From positions 5,097-69,096 of the forward strand of contig CAVORH010000029.1 in NCBI GenBank assembly GCA_963698565.1: 64,000 bases of DNA, written 5' to 3'. How positions within the stretch are numbered: the first letter of the stretch is position 1; each line of letters opens with the position of its first letter. Source of the stretch: Sva-07 sp963698565. GTDB taxonomy: Bacteria; Actinomycetota; Acidimicrobiia; Acidimicrobiales; Ilumatobacteraceae. Of this stretch, positions 43,101 to 51,477 are shown one piece after another. The position numbers and the translations under genes are program-made. Below the pieces are notes generated by a model. The model was not told the origin of the DNA. It saw only the letters and a program-made list of their open reading frames with translations, and did not search any database.

Positions 43101-43793
43101 CGGGACCACGAGCGTGCGGCTGCCGTCGGACTTCTCGACATCGACGGCCAGCCCCATGTTGACGTGCTCGTTGACGACCAGCCGCGGCTTGCCGTCGGCG
43201 CCCTCCGCGTAGGTGTTCTTCATCGCCGGCACCTGATCGGCGATGGCGCGCACGATGGCGAAACCGATCAGGTGGGTGAAGCTGATCTTGGTCTGGCCGG
43301 AGCGGGAACGGAACCCGTTGATCACCTTGCGGTTGACCTCGAGCAGCTTGGCCGGCACGTTGCGGAAGCTCGTGGCGGTGGGTACCGACAGACTCCGCTC
43401 CATGTTGGCGGCGATGGCCGCGCCGGCGCCACGGATCGGCTTGCCGGGTTCGTCCTCGGTCGGTGACGCCGCCGTCTCGGTCGAGGGGGCCGCAGCGGCA
43501 GGAGCGGGTGTGGGAGCGGATGTGGGTGCAGGGGCGGGTGCAGCTGGAGCAGTTGACGCTCCGTTGCCGTTGCCGATGCCGCCGTCGGACCGATAGGCCT
43601 CGACCACGGCCTGGACCTCGGTGGACGTCGCCGCGGCCGCCGCCACGCTCGGCGCCTGCGACCGGTAGTCGGCGAAGAACTCCCGCCACGACTCGCTCAC
43701 CGACGACGGATCGTCGACGAACTGCTCGTACATCTCCTCCACGAGCCACGAATTCGCCCCGAACCCCGACCCCTGACCATCTGGTGCTGCCAC
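40101..43793 (-). CDS. kgd: Multifunctional 2-oxoglutarate decarboxylase/dehydrogenase E1 with fused E2 domain
   Basis: TCA-cycle enzyme of the actinobacterial Kgd/OdhA/SucA type: a thiamine-diphosphate 2-oxoglutarate decarboxylase (E1) fused to a succinyltransferase-like E2 domain. 1,230 residues from GTG 43793 (VAAPDGQGSGFGANSWLVEE). In order: the short N-terminal segment that fits partners (EEMYEQFVDD), an Ala/Pro-rich linker (PAPAPTSAPTPAPAAAAP), an E2 catalytic domain ending TSTYDHRIIQGAESGMFL (DHRxxQG, as in mycobacterial Kgd), and E1 with AHRGRLNVLSNIMGKSYEAI, the ThDP/Mg region HGDAAFAGQGVVAE...INNQIGFTT, and VIDMVCYRRHGHNEGDDPSY. It has no lipoyl domain, as is normal for this class. 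It is divergent from the phosphopantetheinyl transferase gene (60 bp). Confidence 0.97.
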   Translation of the reverse strand: MAAPDGQGSGFGANSWLVEEMYEQFVDDPSSVSESWREFFADYRSQAPSVAAAAATSTEVQAVVEAYRSDGGIGNGNGASTAPAAPAPAPTSAPTPAPAAAAPSTETAASPTEDEPGKPIRGAGAAIAANMERSLSVPTATSFRNVPAKLLEVNRKVINGFRSRSGQTKISFTHLIGFAIVRAIADQVPAMKNTYAEGADGKPRLVVNEHVNMGLAVDVEKSDGSRTLVVPVLRDADTLDFAGFLAAYEEIIRKVKTNKLTVDDFMGANVSLTNPGTIGTVQSVPRLMPGQAVIVGVGSIDYPAEFEGTDRSSLSSIGVSKVVTVTSTYDHRIIQGAESGMFLKRVHELLLGEHDFYEDIFHALDMPYEAVKWRPDTNPMDREDAMLAKQMAVAKLIRVYRVRGHLMADLDPLRWKEPLTPKELDPATYGLTIWDLDRQFLTDGVGGVPKMRLGDLLGVLRDAYCRTIGVEYMHIQNTDEQQWIQERFEGRVEEYSKERKHRILERLNAAESFEKFLATKYVGTKRFGIEGAESAIPVLDEILSNAADASFDAAVLGMAHRGRLNVLSNIMGKSYEAIFSEFEGHIDPSSVQGSGDVKYHLGMKGKYVSPSGADVAIELAANPSHLETVGPIVMGMVRAVQDQIDPPGSFSVLPVLIHGDAAFAGQGVVAESLAMSDIGGYRIGGTIHLIINNQIGFTTAPQYARSSLYCSDVAKTIQAPIFHVNGDDPEACVRAAQLAWEYRQRFHKDVVIDMVCYRRHGHNEGDDPSYTQPLMYKAISERRSVRKLYVESLVRRGDITVEEAEQALADYQGKLQVALDETRSQAPTAIKVPKPPRPLGVLPHIPTGVERPTLDRVFAKLTEYPEGFTIHPKLGRQFDGRAALYDEGEVDWATAEALAIGSLVLEGHPVRLAGQDSRRGTFSQRHAALIDFETGDAWIPLDDLGAEAHFWVFDSLLSEYAALGFEYGYSHANPEALVMWEAQFGDFINGAQIVIDQYIVAAEDKWDQQNGVVLLLPHGYEGQGPEHSSARIERFMTLAAEDNMQVVNTTTAANYFHLLRRQVHSERRTPLIVFSPKQGLRMKQTRSTVDELTHGSFQEILDDPGAIDADAVRRIVFCSGKVAWDAIDERDRLGAPVAVVRVEQLYPLPTEQMLGILEKYPNARELRWLQEEPENMGAWRFIEANTWRVKERGYDLHHVARVESGSPATGSKAIHDQELADLMERTFRNL

Positions 43794-43853
43794 GGGCGCC
43801 AGCGTACCGGAGCGCCACCGGCCCGGCCCGGCCCCACCCACGCGGTTGACGCC

Positions 43854-44534
43854 GTGGAGGCGCAGGCGACCTGTAGCGTCACCGACGTGCGACGACCGCT
43901 CGCCACCGAGGCGTCGACTCCACCGAGGATCGGCCGCATCCGAGACGCACTCCGGGAGCTCGGTCCGCCGTCGGTGCACACCGGGGTTCGGGCGATCGAC
44001 ATAGCGGACGAAGTGATGTTGTGGCCGAGCGAGCAGGCCGCCGTCGCGTCGGCCGTGCCCGGCCGCCGCGCGGAGTTCGCCACCGGACGGGCGCTCCTTC
44101 GCGAACTACTCGATGTCAGCACGGAGATCCCGGTCCGAACCGACCGACGACCCGAGTTCCCCACTGGCATCGTCGGCACGCTCGCGCACGATCAGGACAT
44201 CGCCATCGCCGCAACCGCGGCCGCCACATCGTGCCGTGCGCTGGGTATCGACATCGAGCCGACGACGGAGTTGGAGCTGGGCCTGGGGCCCGTCATCTGT
44301 CGACCGGAGGAACGGGATCTCGACGCCCATCTGGTCTTCGTGCTCAAGGAGGCCGCCTACAAGGCGTGGAGTTCACTCGGTGGCCGGATGCTGGAGCACC
44401 AGGACGTGTCCGTACGGGTCGATCACCGAAGCGGTGACTTCGCCGCGACGATCCTGGCCGATGCCGTCGAGTTCACCGGACGCTACGTCACGGTCGAGGA
44501 CCGCCACCTCGCGCTCGTGACCGTCGAGCGGTAG
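43854..44534 (+). CDS. 4'-phosphopantetheinyl transferase (Sfp/EntD-like)
   Basis: Transfers phosphopantetheine from CoA to carrier proteins of fatty acid, polyketide or peptide synthases. 226 residues if GTG 43854 is used; GTG 43887 (VRRPLATEAS) is also possible. Family motifs are GRALLRELLD (motif P1-like), FPTGIVGTLAHDQDIAIAAT (usually GSISHT), the Mg-binding GIDIEPTTEL and FVLKEAAYKAWSSLGGRML (usually the WxxKEA motif). The C-terminal domain is short. No synthase gene is nearby, so the target is likely encoded elsewhere. It is divergent from kgd with a short shared promoter. Confidence 0.85.
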   Translation: MEAQATCSVTDVRRPLATEASTPPRIGRIRDALRELGPPSVHTGVRAIDIADEVMLWPSEQAAVASAVPGRRAEFATGRALLRELLDVSTEIPVRTDRRPEFPTGIVGTLAHDQDIAIAATAAATSCRALGIDIEPTTELELGLGPVICRPEERDLDAHLVFVLKEAAYKAWSSLGGRMLEHQDVSVRVDHRSGDFAATILADAVEFTGRYVTVEDRHLALVTVER

Positions 44535-44558
44535 CAGTGTGGAGGCGGCAGAACACGC

Positions 44559-45011
44559 TCACGACCCCGGCTTGAACACCATCAAATACAGCATCCCGAG
44601 AAGCAGCACGGTGAGCACGATGCCGCCGACGTCGACCCGCTTGGCCGCCGTCTCGTCACCGTCGGCGAGCGCCCGTTCGGCCGGCAGGAGCATTGCGTGC
44701 AACACACCGTTCATCGCCAGCCACACCACGATTGCCAGCCAGAACCAGGTCTGGCCGAACTCGATCACACCGTCGGACATTCCCTGCAGCGCGAACCCGA
44801 ACAGGCCGGTGACGATCAACGCGGGCGCATAGATGCGGCGGCCGTTGCCGGCGATCATGCCCATCACCTTGCCCCGGTTGGCGGTGTCGAGGGCCCTGCT
44901 CTGACTCGTCAGCAGCGGGTGCACGAAGGCCGGCGCGAACGCAGCGAACGCGGTGAGGATGTGCAGGAAGAGCATGACGTTGTAGCCGGTTCCCCGGTAG
45001 GCGGCGATCAT
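44559..45011 (-). CDS. Four-helix membrane protein (DUF2269-like)
   Basis: 150 residues from ATG 45011 (MIAAYRGTGYNVMLFLHILT); an in-frame ATG at 45050 would add 13 residues. Four hydrophobic segments are visible: YNVMLFLHILTAFAAFAPAF, IYAPALIVTGLFGFALQGM, TWFWLAIVVWLAMNGVLHAM and VGGIVLTVLLLGMLYLMVF. The FLHILTAFAAF start with His in helix 1, and a second His in the third helix, resemble DUF2269/CopD-like heme or copper membrane proteins, but no function is known. It is divergent from the FtsH-like gene and convergent with the phosphopantetheinyl transferase gene. Confidence 0.7.
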   Translation of the reverse strand: MIAAYRGTGYNVMLFLHILTAFAAFAPAFVHPLLTSQSRALDTANRGKVMGMIAGNGRRIYAPALIVTGLFGFALQGMSDGVIEFGQTWFWLAIVVWLAMNGVLHAMLLPAERALADGDETAAKRVDVGGIVLTVLLLGMLYLMVFKPGS

Positions 45012-45059
45012 GAGGTCGACACTACGCGGACCGGAGCTTGACGGTGCCATCACGGATTC

Positions 45060-45115
45060 TTGACCAAGCCTTGACCTCCAGACCTTGACCACTGTCGGTG
45101 TTGCACGGCTACGTT
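45060..45115 (+). promoter_or_regulatory. Three TTGACC repeats before the FtsH-like gene
   Basis: TTGACC occurs at 45060-45065, 45071-45076 and 45085-45090. The last could act as a -35 element with TACGTT (45110-45115) as a -10, but the 19-bp spacer is long. The copies may instead be an activator's direct repeats. This is a suggestion only. Confidence 0.3.
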
Positions 45116-45169
45116 CGGTGGGCACACCACGACGTCGGATCTCGACGTCCCACCAGACAGGGGATCCGT

Positions 45170-46955
45170 ATGGAAATGGCACGTCTGAGCACGGGCGAGA
45201 TGTTGAGTGGCAAGGACATCGACGCGAACGCCAACCGCGAACGCACGCGCCAGAAGCGCCTCCGGAAATGGCTCGTGATCCTCGGGCTGGTGCTCGCCTA
45301 CCTGGTGTGGCGGCTCGCCAACGACAACCCGATCCGTCTCGGCATCCCCGGCTGGCTGATGGGCAACCCCGAGATCATCATCGCCCTCGGGCTCGATCGT
45401 CATCCTCGGCACCGTCATCTTCATCCCGTTCCTCACCGCAGGAAGGTCGCCGCACACGCTGCTGCGGGCGTCCGATTCGAACATCCGCCTCGACGACGTC
45501 GTGGGCGCCGACCAGACCAAGCGTGAGGCCATCGACTCGATGAACCTGTTCCTCGCGTCGGAGACGTTCCAGCGGGAGATGGGCGGCAACGCCCGCCGCG
45601 GCGTGCTGTTCGAGGGCCCGCCGGGCACCGGCAAGACCTACCTCGCGAAGGCGATGGCCGCCGAGGCCGGTGTGCCGTTCCTGTTCGTGTCGGCCAGCGA
45701 GTTCCAGTCGATGTACTACGGGCAGACCAACAAGAAGATCCGGTCGTTCTTCAAGGCGCTGCGCAAAGCAGCGCGCGACGAGGGCGGCGCGATCGGCTAC
45801 ATCGAGGAGTTCGATGCGATCGGCGGTGCCCGCAGCGGCATGAACACCGGCTCACAACGCGAGGGCATCGTCGGCGTCGTCAACGAGTTGCTCGTCCAGA
45901 TGCAGAGCTTCGACCTGCCGACCGGGCGCCAGAAGTTCAAGGCGAACTTCATCGACTGGTTCAACGGCTTCCTGCCGGCCGACAAGCGCCGGCCACGCCC
46001 GAAGCGCACCGAGGCCAACATCCTGATCGTCGCCGCCACCAACCGTGCCGCCGACCTCGATCCGGCCCTGCTCCGCCCGGGTCGCTTCGACCGCGTCATC
46101 GGGTTCAACCTTCCCCCGCGAGCCGACCGCCTGTCGATCGCCCAGTACTACCTCGACCGGAAGAACCACGAGGAGGCGGTCACCGCGTCACTGATCGCCG
46201 ACCTCTCGGCCGGCTACACACCCGTGAAGATCGAGAAGCTCCTCGACGAGGCGCTGATCATCGCGCTCCGCTACGGCCGCACGTCGATGAACGTGACCGA
46301 CGTGCTCCAGGCGCAACTGGTCACCGAGGTCGGCGTCGCCCACGAGATGGGCTACCACCCCGACGAGCGGCGGCGCATCGCCATCCACGAGGCCGGCCAC
46401 GCGCTCACCGCCGTGCTCACCCGTCGCGACGTCAAGATGGCCTCGATCCTGCGCCGCTCCGCGGCGCTCGGCCTGGTCGCCCACGGTGATGTCGAGGAGC
46501 GGTTCCTCAAGACCCCCAGCGATGCCCGCGACCTGATCTGCGTCGCGCTCGCCGGCCGTGCCGCCGAACTCCAGGAGTACGGGGAGGCATCGAGCGGCAT
46601 CTCCTCCGACCTCGCCGTGGCCACCAACCTCGCCTCACAACTGGTCGGCCAGCTCGGCAACGGGCCGGGCCTGCTGAGCCTCGAGGCCGCCGGCATGCCG
46701 ACCGCGGGCAACCTCGTTGCCAAGGTGCTCTCCGACGAACCGAGCCGAGAGGCCGCCGAGGCGTTGATGGCCGAGGGCGCCGACCGTGCCGCGCTGATGA
46801 CGTCGAAGTACCGCGAAGCGCTCCTCCGAATCGCCGACGGCCTCTGCGAGAGCGACGAGCTGGAGGGTGAACAGATCAAGTCGATCGTCGCCGAGTACAC
46901 CGACATCAGCGAACGCCGCGGCCCGGTCCGCATCGCGCCCGTCACCACCCTCTGA
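45170..46955 (+). CDS. FtsH-like AAA+ membrane protease with a P-loop-domain insertion (one frameshift)
   Basis: Membrane-anchored AAA ATPase fused to an M41 zinc peptidase. ATG 45170 (MEMARLSTGEMLSGKDIDAN) follows an AGGGG site. TM1 is WLVILGLVLAYLVWRLA; TM2 (LIVILGTVIFIPFL) appears only after removing one extra base at 45391-45397 (GGGCTCGATCGTC, where GGGCTCATCGTC is expected). The AAA module has Walker A EGPPGTGKTYLAK, pore loop SMYYG (usually MFVG), Walker B GYIEEFDAIG (EE instead of DE), about 30 extra residues after LLVQMQSFDLPTG, sensor 1 VAATNRAADLDPALLRPGRF. The peptidase has HEAGH and the third ligand region SSDLAVATNLASQLVGQLG, so it should be active. The likely job is quality control of membrane proteins, but it is divergent from housekeeping FtsH. 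Confidence 0.88.
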
Positions 46956-46956
46956 C

Positions 46957-46993
46957 GATCACCACAGGGGTCGTGCCTGACCCCGTGGTGATC
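46957..46993. terminator. Bidirectional terminator hairpin between convergent genes
   Basis: GATCACCACAGGGGTC (46957-46972) and GACCCCGTGGTGATC (46979-46993) pair over 15 bp with one bulged A and a 6-nt loop. The FtsH-like stop is just upstream and the aldo/keto reductase stop (46992-46994) touches the other arm. Confidence 0.8.
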
Positions 46994-47876
46994 AGATCCG
47001 TTCGAGGACGTCGCCGTCGAACAGCGGGGTGATGCCCTCGGCAACGACATCGGCTCGCATCTCGTCGTCGGTCGGCGCCGTCAGCGAGCCGGTGGCAGCG
47101 TCGACGACCAGCGGGAGCAGCCGGGCATCGCTCGTGGTGTTGAGGAACAGCTGCGGGTTCGCCAGCACGAACCGCACGGCACGGTCGATGGCAGCGGGAT
47201 CGGTGAGCGGGTCGTACCAACTGAAGTGCGGTGCCTGCTCATCGGCCCAACGGCCCCGCGCGATCGACTTGATGGTCTGCACGGCGACCACTCGCTCAGC
47301 GCACAGCGCCAACAGCTCCTCGACATCGCGCCGGTAGCCGGGGTTCTCGAGCAGGACGAAGTTGATCGGCAGGAGCACCGACGCGAACTCGAAGCGCTCG
47401 AGGCTGCGCAGATGCATCCCGGCGATCCGCACGCCGTGGCCGGTCACCCCGATGTTGCCGACGAGCCCCTCGTCGCGAGCGATCGCGAGCGCCTCGACCG
47501 CCCCTCCCGGAGCGAACGCCGTGTTCCACTCGTCGTCCTCGACCAGGTTGTGGAGCTGGATCAGATCGACGCGGTCGACCTCCATCCGCTCCAGCGACCG
47601 TTCGAGTTCGGCCCGTGCGGCGTCGCCGCGACGCTCGCCGGTCTTGGTCGCCAGGAAGACCTCGTCGCGGTGCTCGGCGAGCCATGGGCGCAGGCGATCC
47701 TCCGACGCGCCGTACGACGCAGCGGTGTCGATGTGGTTGATCCCCCAGTCGGTGACGCTCGCGAGCGTGGCGTCAGCACGCTCCTGGCTCATCCCGCCGA
47801 GCGCCGCCGCCCCGAAGATGACACGGGTCGACTGGTGACCGGTCGAGCCGAATGGTGCGAGTGGGAGCGAGGTCAT
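46992..47876 (-). CDS. Aldo/keto reductase
   Basis: NADPH-dependent oxidoreductase with a TIM-barrel fold; the substrate is unknown. 294 residues. Family features are VIFGAAALGGMSQERADATL, the catalytic Asp and Tyr in INHIDTAASYGASEDRL, the Lys in VFLATKTGERRGDAA, and DRVDLIQLHNLVEDDEW with the catalytic His. The C-terminal cofactor region differs from the standard NADPH clamp (VVAVQTIKSIARGRWADEQA), as in the small AKR branch with Fe-S-like or regulatory members. It follows mraY on the same strand after a 56-bp gap. Confidence 0.88.
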   Translation of the reverse strand: MTSLPLAPFGSTGHQSTRVIFGAAALGGMSQERADATLASVTDWGINHIDTAASYGASEDRLRPWLAEHRDEVFLATKTGERRGDAARAELERSLERMEVDRVDLIQLHNLVEDDEWNTAFAPGGAVEALAIARDEGLVGNIGVTGHGVRIAGMHLRSLERFEFASVLLPINFVLLENPGYRRDVEELLALCAERVVAVQTIKSIARGRWADEQAPHFSWYDPLTDPAAIDRAVRFVLANPQLFLNTTSDARLLPLVVDAATGSLTAPTDDEMRADVVAEGITPLFDGDVLERI

Positions 47877-47932
47877 GACTGCGAAGGTACCCCAGCGCCC
47901 ATCCGTCTGATCAGGGGGAGGTCAGGAGGAGG

Positions 47933-48991
47933 TCAGGGCAGCGCCGCCTGATGGGTGTAGTCGGCGACGAAGATCGCCACCGCCACTGCGACGGACGCGC
48001 CCGAGATCAGCCAGAACCGCACGATGACCGTCGTCTCCGGCCACCCCTTCACCTCGAAGTGGTGGTGGATCGGCGACAGCAGGAACAGCCGTCGCTTGCG
48101 CCCCGACGCCCGGAACACCGCCATCTGGAGACCGACCGAGCCCGCCTCGATGACGTTGATGCCACAGATCAGGAGCAACAGCAGCTGGGTGTTGGTCGTC
48201 AGCGCCAACAGTGCGAGCGCCGAGCCGAGCGCGAGCGCCCCGACGTCGCCCATGAAGATCCGTGCCGGCGCAGCGTTCCACCACAGGAACCCTGCGCACG
48301 CGCCGGCGAACGCGGCAGCGAGCACCGCCAGGTCGTACGGGTTGACGACGGCGCCGTAGATCGACGGGTTGCGCAACGCCCAGAAACCGATGCCCGTGAA
48401 GGCGATGAACCCGAACAGGGCGGAACCTGCCGCCAGCCCGTCGAGCCCGTCGGTCACGTTGACGGCGTTCGTCGTGGCGAAGATGATCGTGCCGGCCCAC
48501 AGCACCCAGACCACCGGGCCGAGGTCCCAGCCCGGAAGGTCCGCACGGGTGAGTGACAGCCGCGTGTCGATGTCGGTGACCACCACGAGCACCGTGGCGA
48601 TGGCGATCGCCATCAGGTACGACACCACGCCCTTCACCTTCCAGTACACACCCCGGTTCTGATGCGCTCGCACCTTCATCAGGTCGTCGATCAACCCCAA
48701 CCCGGCCATGGCGATCACCCCACCGATCACGATCAACGTCTGATCGGAGAACACCACCCCGGCGCGCGCGTGGCTGACCAGATAGCCGAGCAACGCAGCC
48801 GCCAACACGACCAACCCACCCATCGTGGGTGTACCCGCCTTGTGCTGGTGCGGCGGGACCCTCGAGTTCGCCGCGTTCTGCTGCAGGATCGGCTGGCTCG
48901 CTCCACGTTGGGAGAGCACTCCGATCAGGCTGCGAGTGCCGAAGAGCGAGACGACCGCAGCGATCGATGTGGCCAGCAGGAGCGCAATCAT
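47933..48991 (-). CDS. mraY: Phospho-N-acetylmuramoyl-pentapeptide transferase (orphan copy)
   Basis: Integral membrane enzyme that makes lipid I from UDP-MurNAc-pentapeptide and undecaprenyl phosphate. 352 residues with ten predicted helices. Signatures are GTPTMGGLVVLAAALLGYLV, the catalytic GLIDDLMKVRAHQNRGVYWK, NAVNVTDGLDGLAAGSALFG, FMGDVGALALGSALALLALT and the cytosolic LSPIHHHFEVKGWPETTVIV with the His triad. The sequence supports MraY rather than WecA. It stands alone: no mur, ftsW or other dcw genes are around it; its neighbours are an aldo/keto reductase and a GH65 enzyme. It could be the only copy moved out of the dcw cluster, or a second copy. Confidence 0.93.
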   Translation of the reverse strand: MIALLLATSIAAVVSLFGTRSLIGVLSQRGASQPILQQNAANSRVPPHQHKAGTPTMGGLVVLAAALLGYLVSHARAGVVFSDQTLIVIGGVIAMAGLGLIDDLMKVRAHQNRGVYWKVKGVVSYLMAIAIATVLVVVTDIDTRLSLTRADLPGWDLGPVVWVLWAGTIIFATTNAVNVTDGLDGLAAGSALFGFIAFTGIGFWALRNPSIYGAVVNPYDLAVLAAAFAGACAGFLWWNAAPARIFMGDVGALALGSALALLALTTNTQLLLLLICGINVIEAGSVGLQMAVFRASGRKRRLFLLSPIHHHFEVKGWPETTVIVRFWLISGASVAVAVAIFVADYTHQAALP

Positions 48992-49121
48992 GCGAATCGG
49001 GGCGGTGGCGGAGAATCCGACGATCGGGGCGCCACGTCCACGATGACACCCTCACCGACCCGGGTGGGTGGACACCAGAGCACTTCGTCCCCGCACCGGG
49101 CGCGTGCGCGACACTGCAGGC

Positions 49122-51473
49122 GTGCCTCCAGAGAACGCTGCACTGGGCGATCACGTCCACACCACATCGGGCTGGGACGTCGTCGACACCGCCCCGACGA
49201 TCGATCGAGGTGTCGGGGTCGGTTCCTGTTTCCTCGCCGGCAACGGCTACCTCGGCTACCGCGGTACCCGTCCCGACCAACTCGCCGCCGACTTCGTCGG
49301 GTGCGTCGTCTCCGACACCTACGACATGGCCGACGGGGTGTGGCGGGAGCTGTGCACGGTGCCCAACGGTCTCTACGTCGAGCTCGCCTTCGACGGGCAG
49401 GCGTTGCGCTTCGACCACGAGCGGCCGGCGGCGGTGCAGCTGTCGCTCGACTGCGGGGAGGTCGTCCACCGCTGGTTCGCCCGGACCGACCACGGCGCCA
49501 CCGTCGAGCTGACGATGCGACGCTTCGCCAGCCTCGACGACCACCACGTCGTGGCGCAGCAGGTGACTGCCCGCGCCGACCGGTCGGGCGAGCTCACCGT
49601 TGCCGCCGGTGTCGACGACGACGTGTGGAGTCTGAACGGCGAGCACTTCCGCTCGGTCGAGACGGTCCACGAGGCGGGCGTCGTGCTCAGTCGGTGCACG
49701 ACCGGCGAACGAGGCACCGAGATCGCCGTGGCTGCATCGGTCGGCGTCGATGGCCTCGAAGGAGACCACCCGCCGGAACGACTCGCAGCTGCGGCACGGG
49801 GTCGCACGACGACGGTCTTCACCGGCCGGGTGACGGCGGGGTCGGAGGTGACCGTCGAGTCCGTGATGGCGGTCGCGAGCAGCAACGACGACGATGTCGA
49901 CGGCGACCCCGCCGATCTCGCGAGCCGGTCGGCCGGACGTGGTGCCGCCCTCGGCTACCGGGAGGCACTGGCGGCATCGGCGACGCATTGGGAGCGCATC
50001 TGGGACGTCACCGACGTCCGCATCTCGGGCGACCTGGCGGCGCAGGCGGCGCTGCGGTTCTCGATCTACCACCACCGCATCGCCGTGCCCGCGCACAGCG
50101 ACCGCCTCCCGGTCGGTGCCCGGGGCCTGTCATGCCAGGCGTACCAGGGCGCCGCGTTCTGGGACCAGGAGATGTTCAACCTGCCGGCGCTGTTGCACAC
50201 CGAACCCGAGGTGGCTCGACGCCTGCTCGTGTACCGGTGGCGCACACTCGACGGCGCGCGCCGCAAGGCTCAGCGCCTCGGCTACGAGGGAGCGTTCTAT
50301 GCGTGGGTCAGCGGCGACACCGGCGACGAGCTGTGCCCGGACTTCTTCTTCGTCGACGTGCTCACGGGCCGTCCGATCCGCAACCACTTCAACGTGTGGC
50401 AGATCCACATCAGCCCCGACATCGCCCATTCGGTCTGGCGCTACTGGGAGGCAACGGGCGACATCGACTTCCTCGCCGAACACGGCGCCGAGATCGTGTT
50501 CGAGGTGGCCCGGTTCCTCCGCTCGCGGGTGTTGTGGAGTGAGGTGCGGCAACGATTCGAGCTGATCCGCCTGCTCGGACCCGACGAGTGGCACGAGAAC
50601 GTCGACCACAACGCCTACACCGCGCGTCTGACCCGCCTGACCATGCGTCACGCGCTCGCGATCCACGAACTGCTCGCCGAGCACCGGCCGCCCGCCCTCG
50701 CCGAACTCCACGAGCGGCTCGGACTGGGAACGGGCGACATCGAGGCGTGGGGGCGCGTCGAGGCGAGCCTCTTCGAGCCCGCGCCCGACCCCGAGACGGC
50801 ACTGATCGCACCGTTCGACGGGTTCTTCGAACTCGAGGACTGCCGCCCCGACGACCTCCGCGAGCGGCTCATCGATCCGAGTGAGTACTGGGGGTGGCCG
50901 AACGGGGTCGCCGTGCACACCCAGGTGTCGAAGCAACCCGACGTGGTGCAGCTGTTCGCCGTCGACGCAACCTTCCCGTTGGAGGTGCAGCGGGCGAACT
51001 ACGACTACTTCGAGCCCCGATGCTCGCACGGCTCGTCGCTGAGCCATTCCGTTCACGCAACGGTGGCGACCCGGTTCGCATCGTTCGACCGCAGCTACCT
51101 CGAGCAGGCCTACGACTACTTCATGCAGACCGCAGCGCTCGATCTGCGCAGCACCGCCCATTCGGTCGTCGGTGGCACGTTCATCGGCGGCATGCACACC
51201 GCCGCCAACGCCGGCGCCTACCAGACGGCGGTGTTCGGGTTCGGCGGCTTCTCGGTGGAGGCGGGCACCGTGCGGATCCTGCCGGCGCTCCCTCCGACCT
51301 GGACCGCGCTCGACTACGACGTGATCGTGCACGGCCGACGCCTCACGATCGGCATCACCCGGACCGCCGTGACGGTCACCGCGTCGGCGAGCAACACCGG
51401 CGCGGTCCCCGTGTGCATCGGCCCCGCTGCGTCGGCGGTACTGGTGGAGCCGGGTGCCGCCGTGTCAGGCTGA
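49122..51473 (+). CDS. Glycoside hydrolase family 65 disaccharide phosphorylase
   Basis: Inverting phosphorylase/hydrolase of alpha-glucosides (trehalose, maltose, kojibiose or nigerose phosphorylases); the exact sugar is not decidable. About 783 residues from GTG 49122 (VPPENAALGDHVHTTSGWDV); GTG 49068 would add 18. N-terminal beta-sandwich with VGSCFLAGNGYLGYRGTRPD; (alpha/alpha)6 barrel with AFWDQEMFNLPALLHTEPEV; catalytic general acid Glu (about residue 488) in LLGPDEWHENVDHNAYT; KQPDVVQLF and SHGSSLSHSVHATVATRF for phosphate binding, which favours a phosphorylase over a hydrolase. The C-terminal beta-domain ends VTVTASASNTGAVPV. No sugar transporter or beta-phosphoglucomutase gene is adjacent. 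It is 4 bp before the PhyH gene. Confidence 0.9.
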   Translation: MPPENAALGDHVHTTSGWDVVDTAPTIDRGVGVGSCFLAGNGYLGYRGTRPDQLAADFVGCVVSDTYDMADGVWRELCTVPNGLYVELAFDGQALRFDHERPAAVQLSLDCGEVVHRWFARTDHGATVELTMRRFASLDDHHVVAQQVTARADRSGELTVAAGVDDDVWSLNGEHFRSVETVHEAGVVLSRCTTGERGTEIAVAASVGVDGLEGDHPPERLAAAARGRTTTVFTGRVTAGSEVTVESVMAVASSNDDDVDGDPADLASRSAGRGAALGYREALAASATHWERIWDVTDVRISGDLAAQAALRFSIYHHRIAVPAHSDRLPVGARGLSCQAYQGAAFWDQEMFNLPALLHTEPEVARRLLVYRWRTLDGARRKAQRLGYEGAFYAWVSGDTGDELCPDFFFVDVLTGRPIRNHFNVWQIHISPDIAHSVWRYWEATGDIDFLAEHGAEIVFEVARFLRSRVLWSEVRQRFELIRLLGPDEWHENVDHNAYTARLTRLTMRHALAIHELLAEHRPPALAELHERLGLGTGDIEAWGRVEASLFEPAPDPETALIAPFDGFFELEDCRPDDLRERLIDPSEYWGWPNGVAVHTQVSKQPDVVQLFAVDATFPLEVQRANYDYFEPRCSHGSSLSHSVHATVATRFASFDRSYLEQAYDYFMQTAALDLRSTAHSVVGGTFIGGMHTAANAGAYQTAVFGFGGFSVEAGTVRILPALPPTWTALDYDVIVHGRRLTIGITRTAVTVTASASNTGAVPVCIGPAASAVLVEPGAAVSG

Positions 51474-51477
51474 TCCG

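Noticed and set aside
40149..43466. 1,105-residue plus-strand frame opposite kgd
   Set aside because: Low-complexity Val/Asp/Arg/Leu composition typical of an antisense frame; kgd has full catalytic motifs.
44530..45170. tRNA or small RNA genes in this and other short gaps
   Set aside because: No cloverleaf, no conserved T-loop (GGTTCRANNCC) in proper context and no terminator-flanked RNA was found in any intergenic space.
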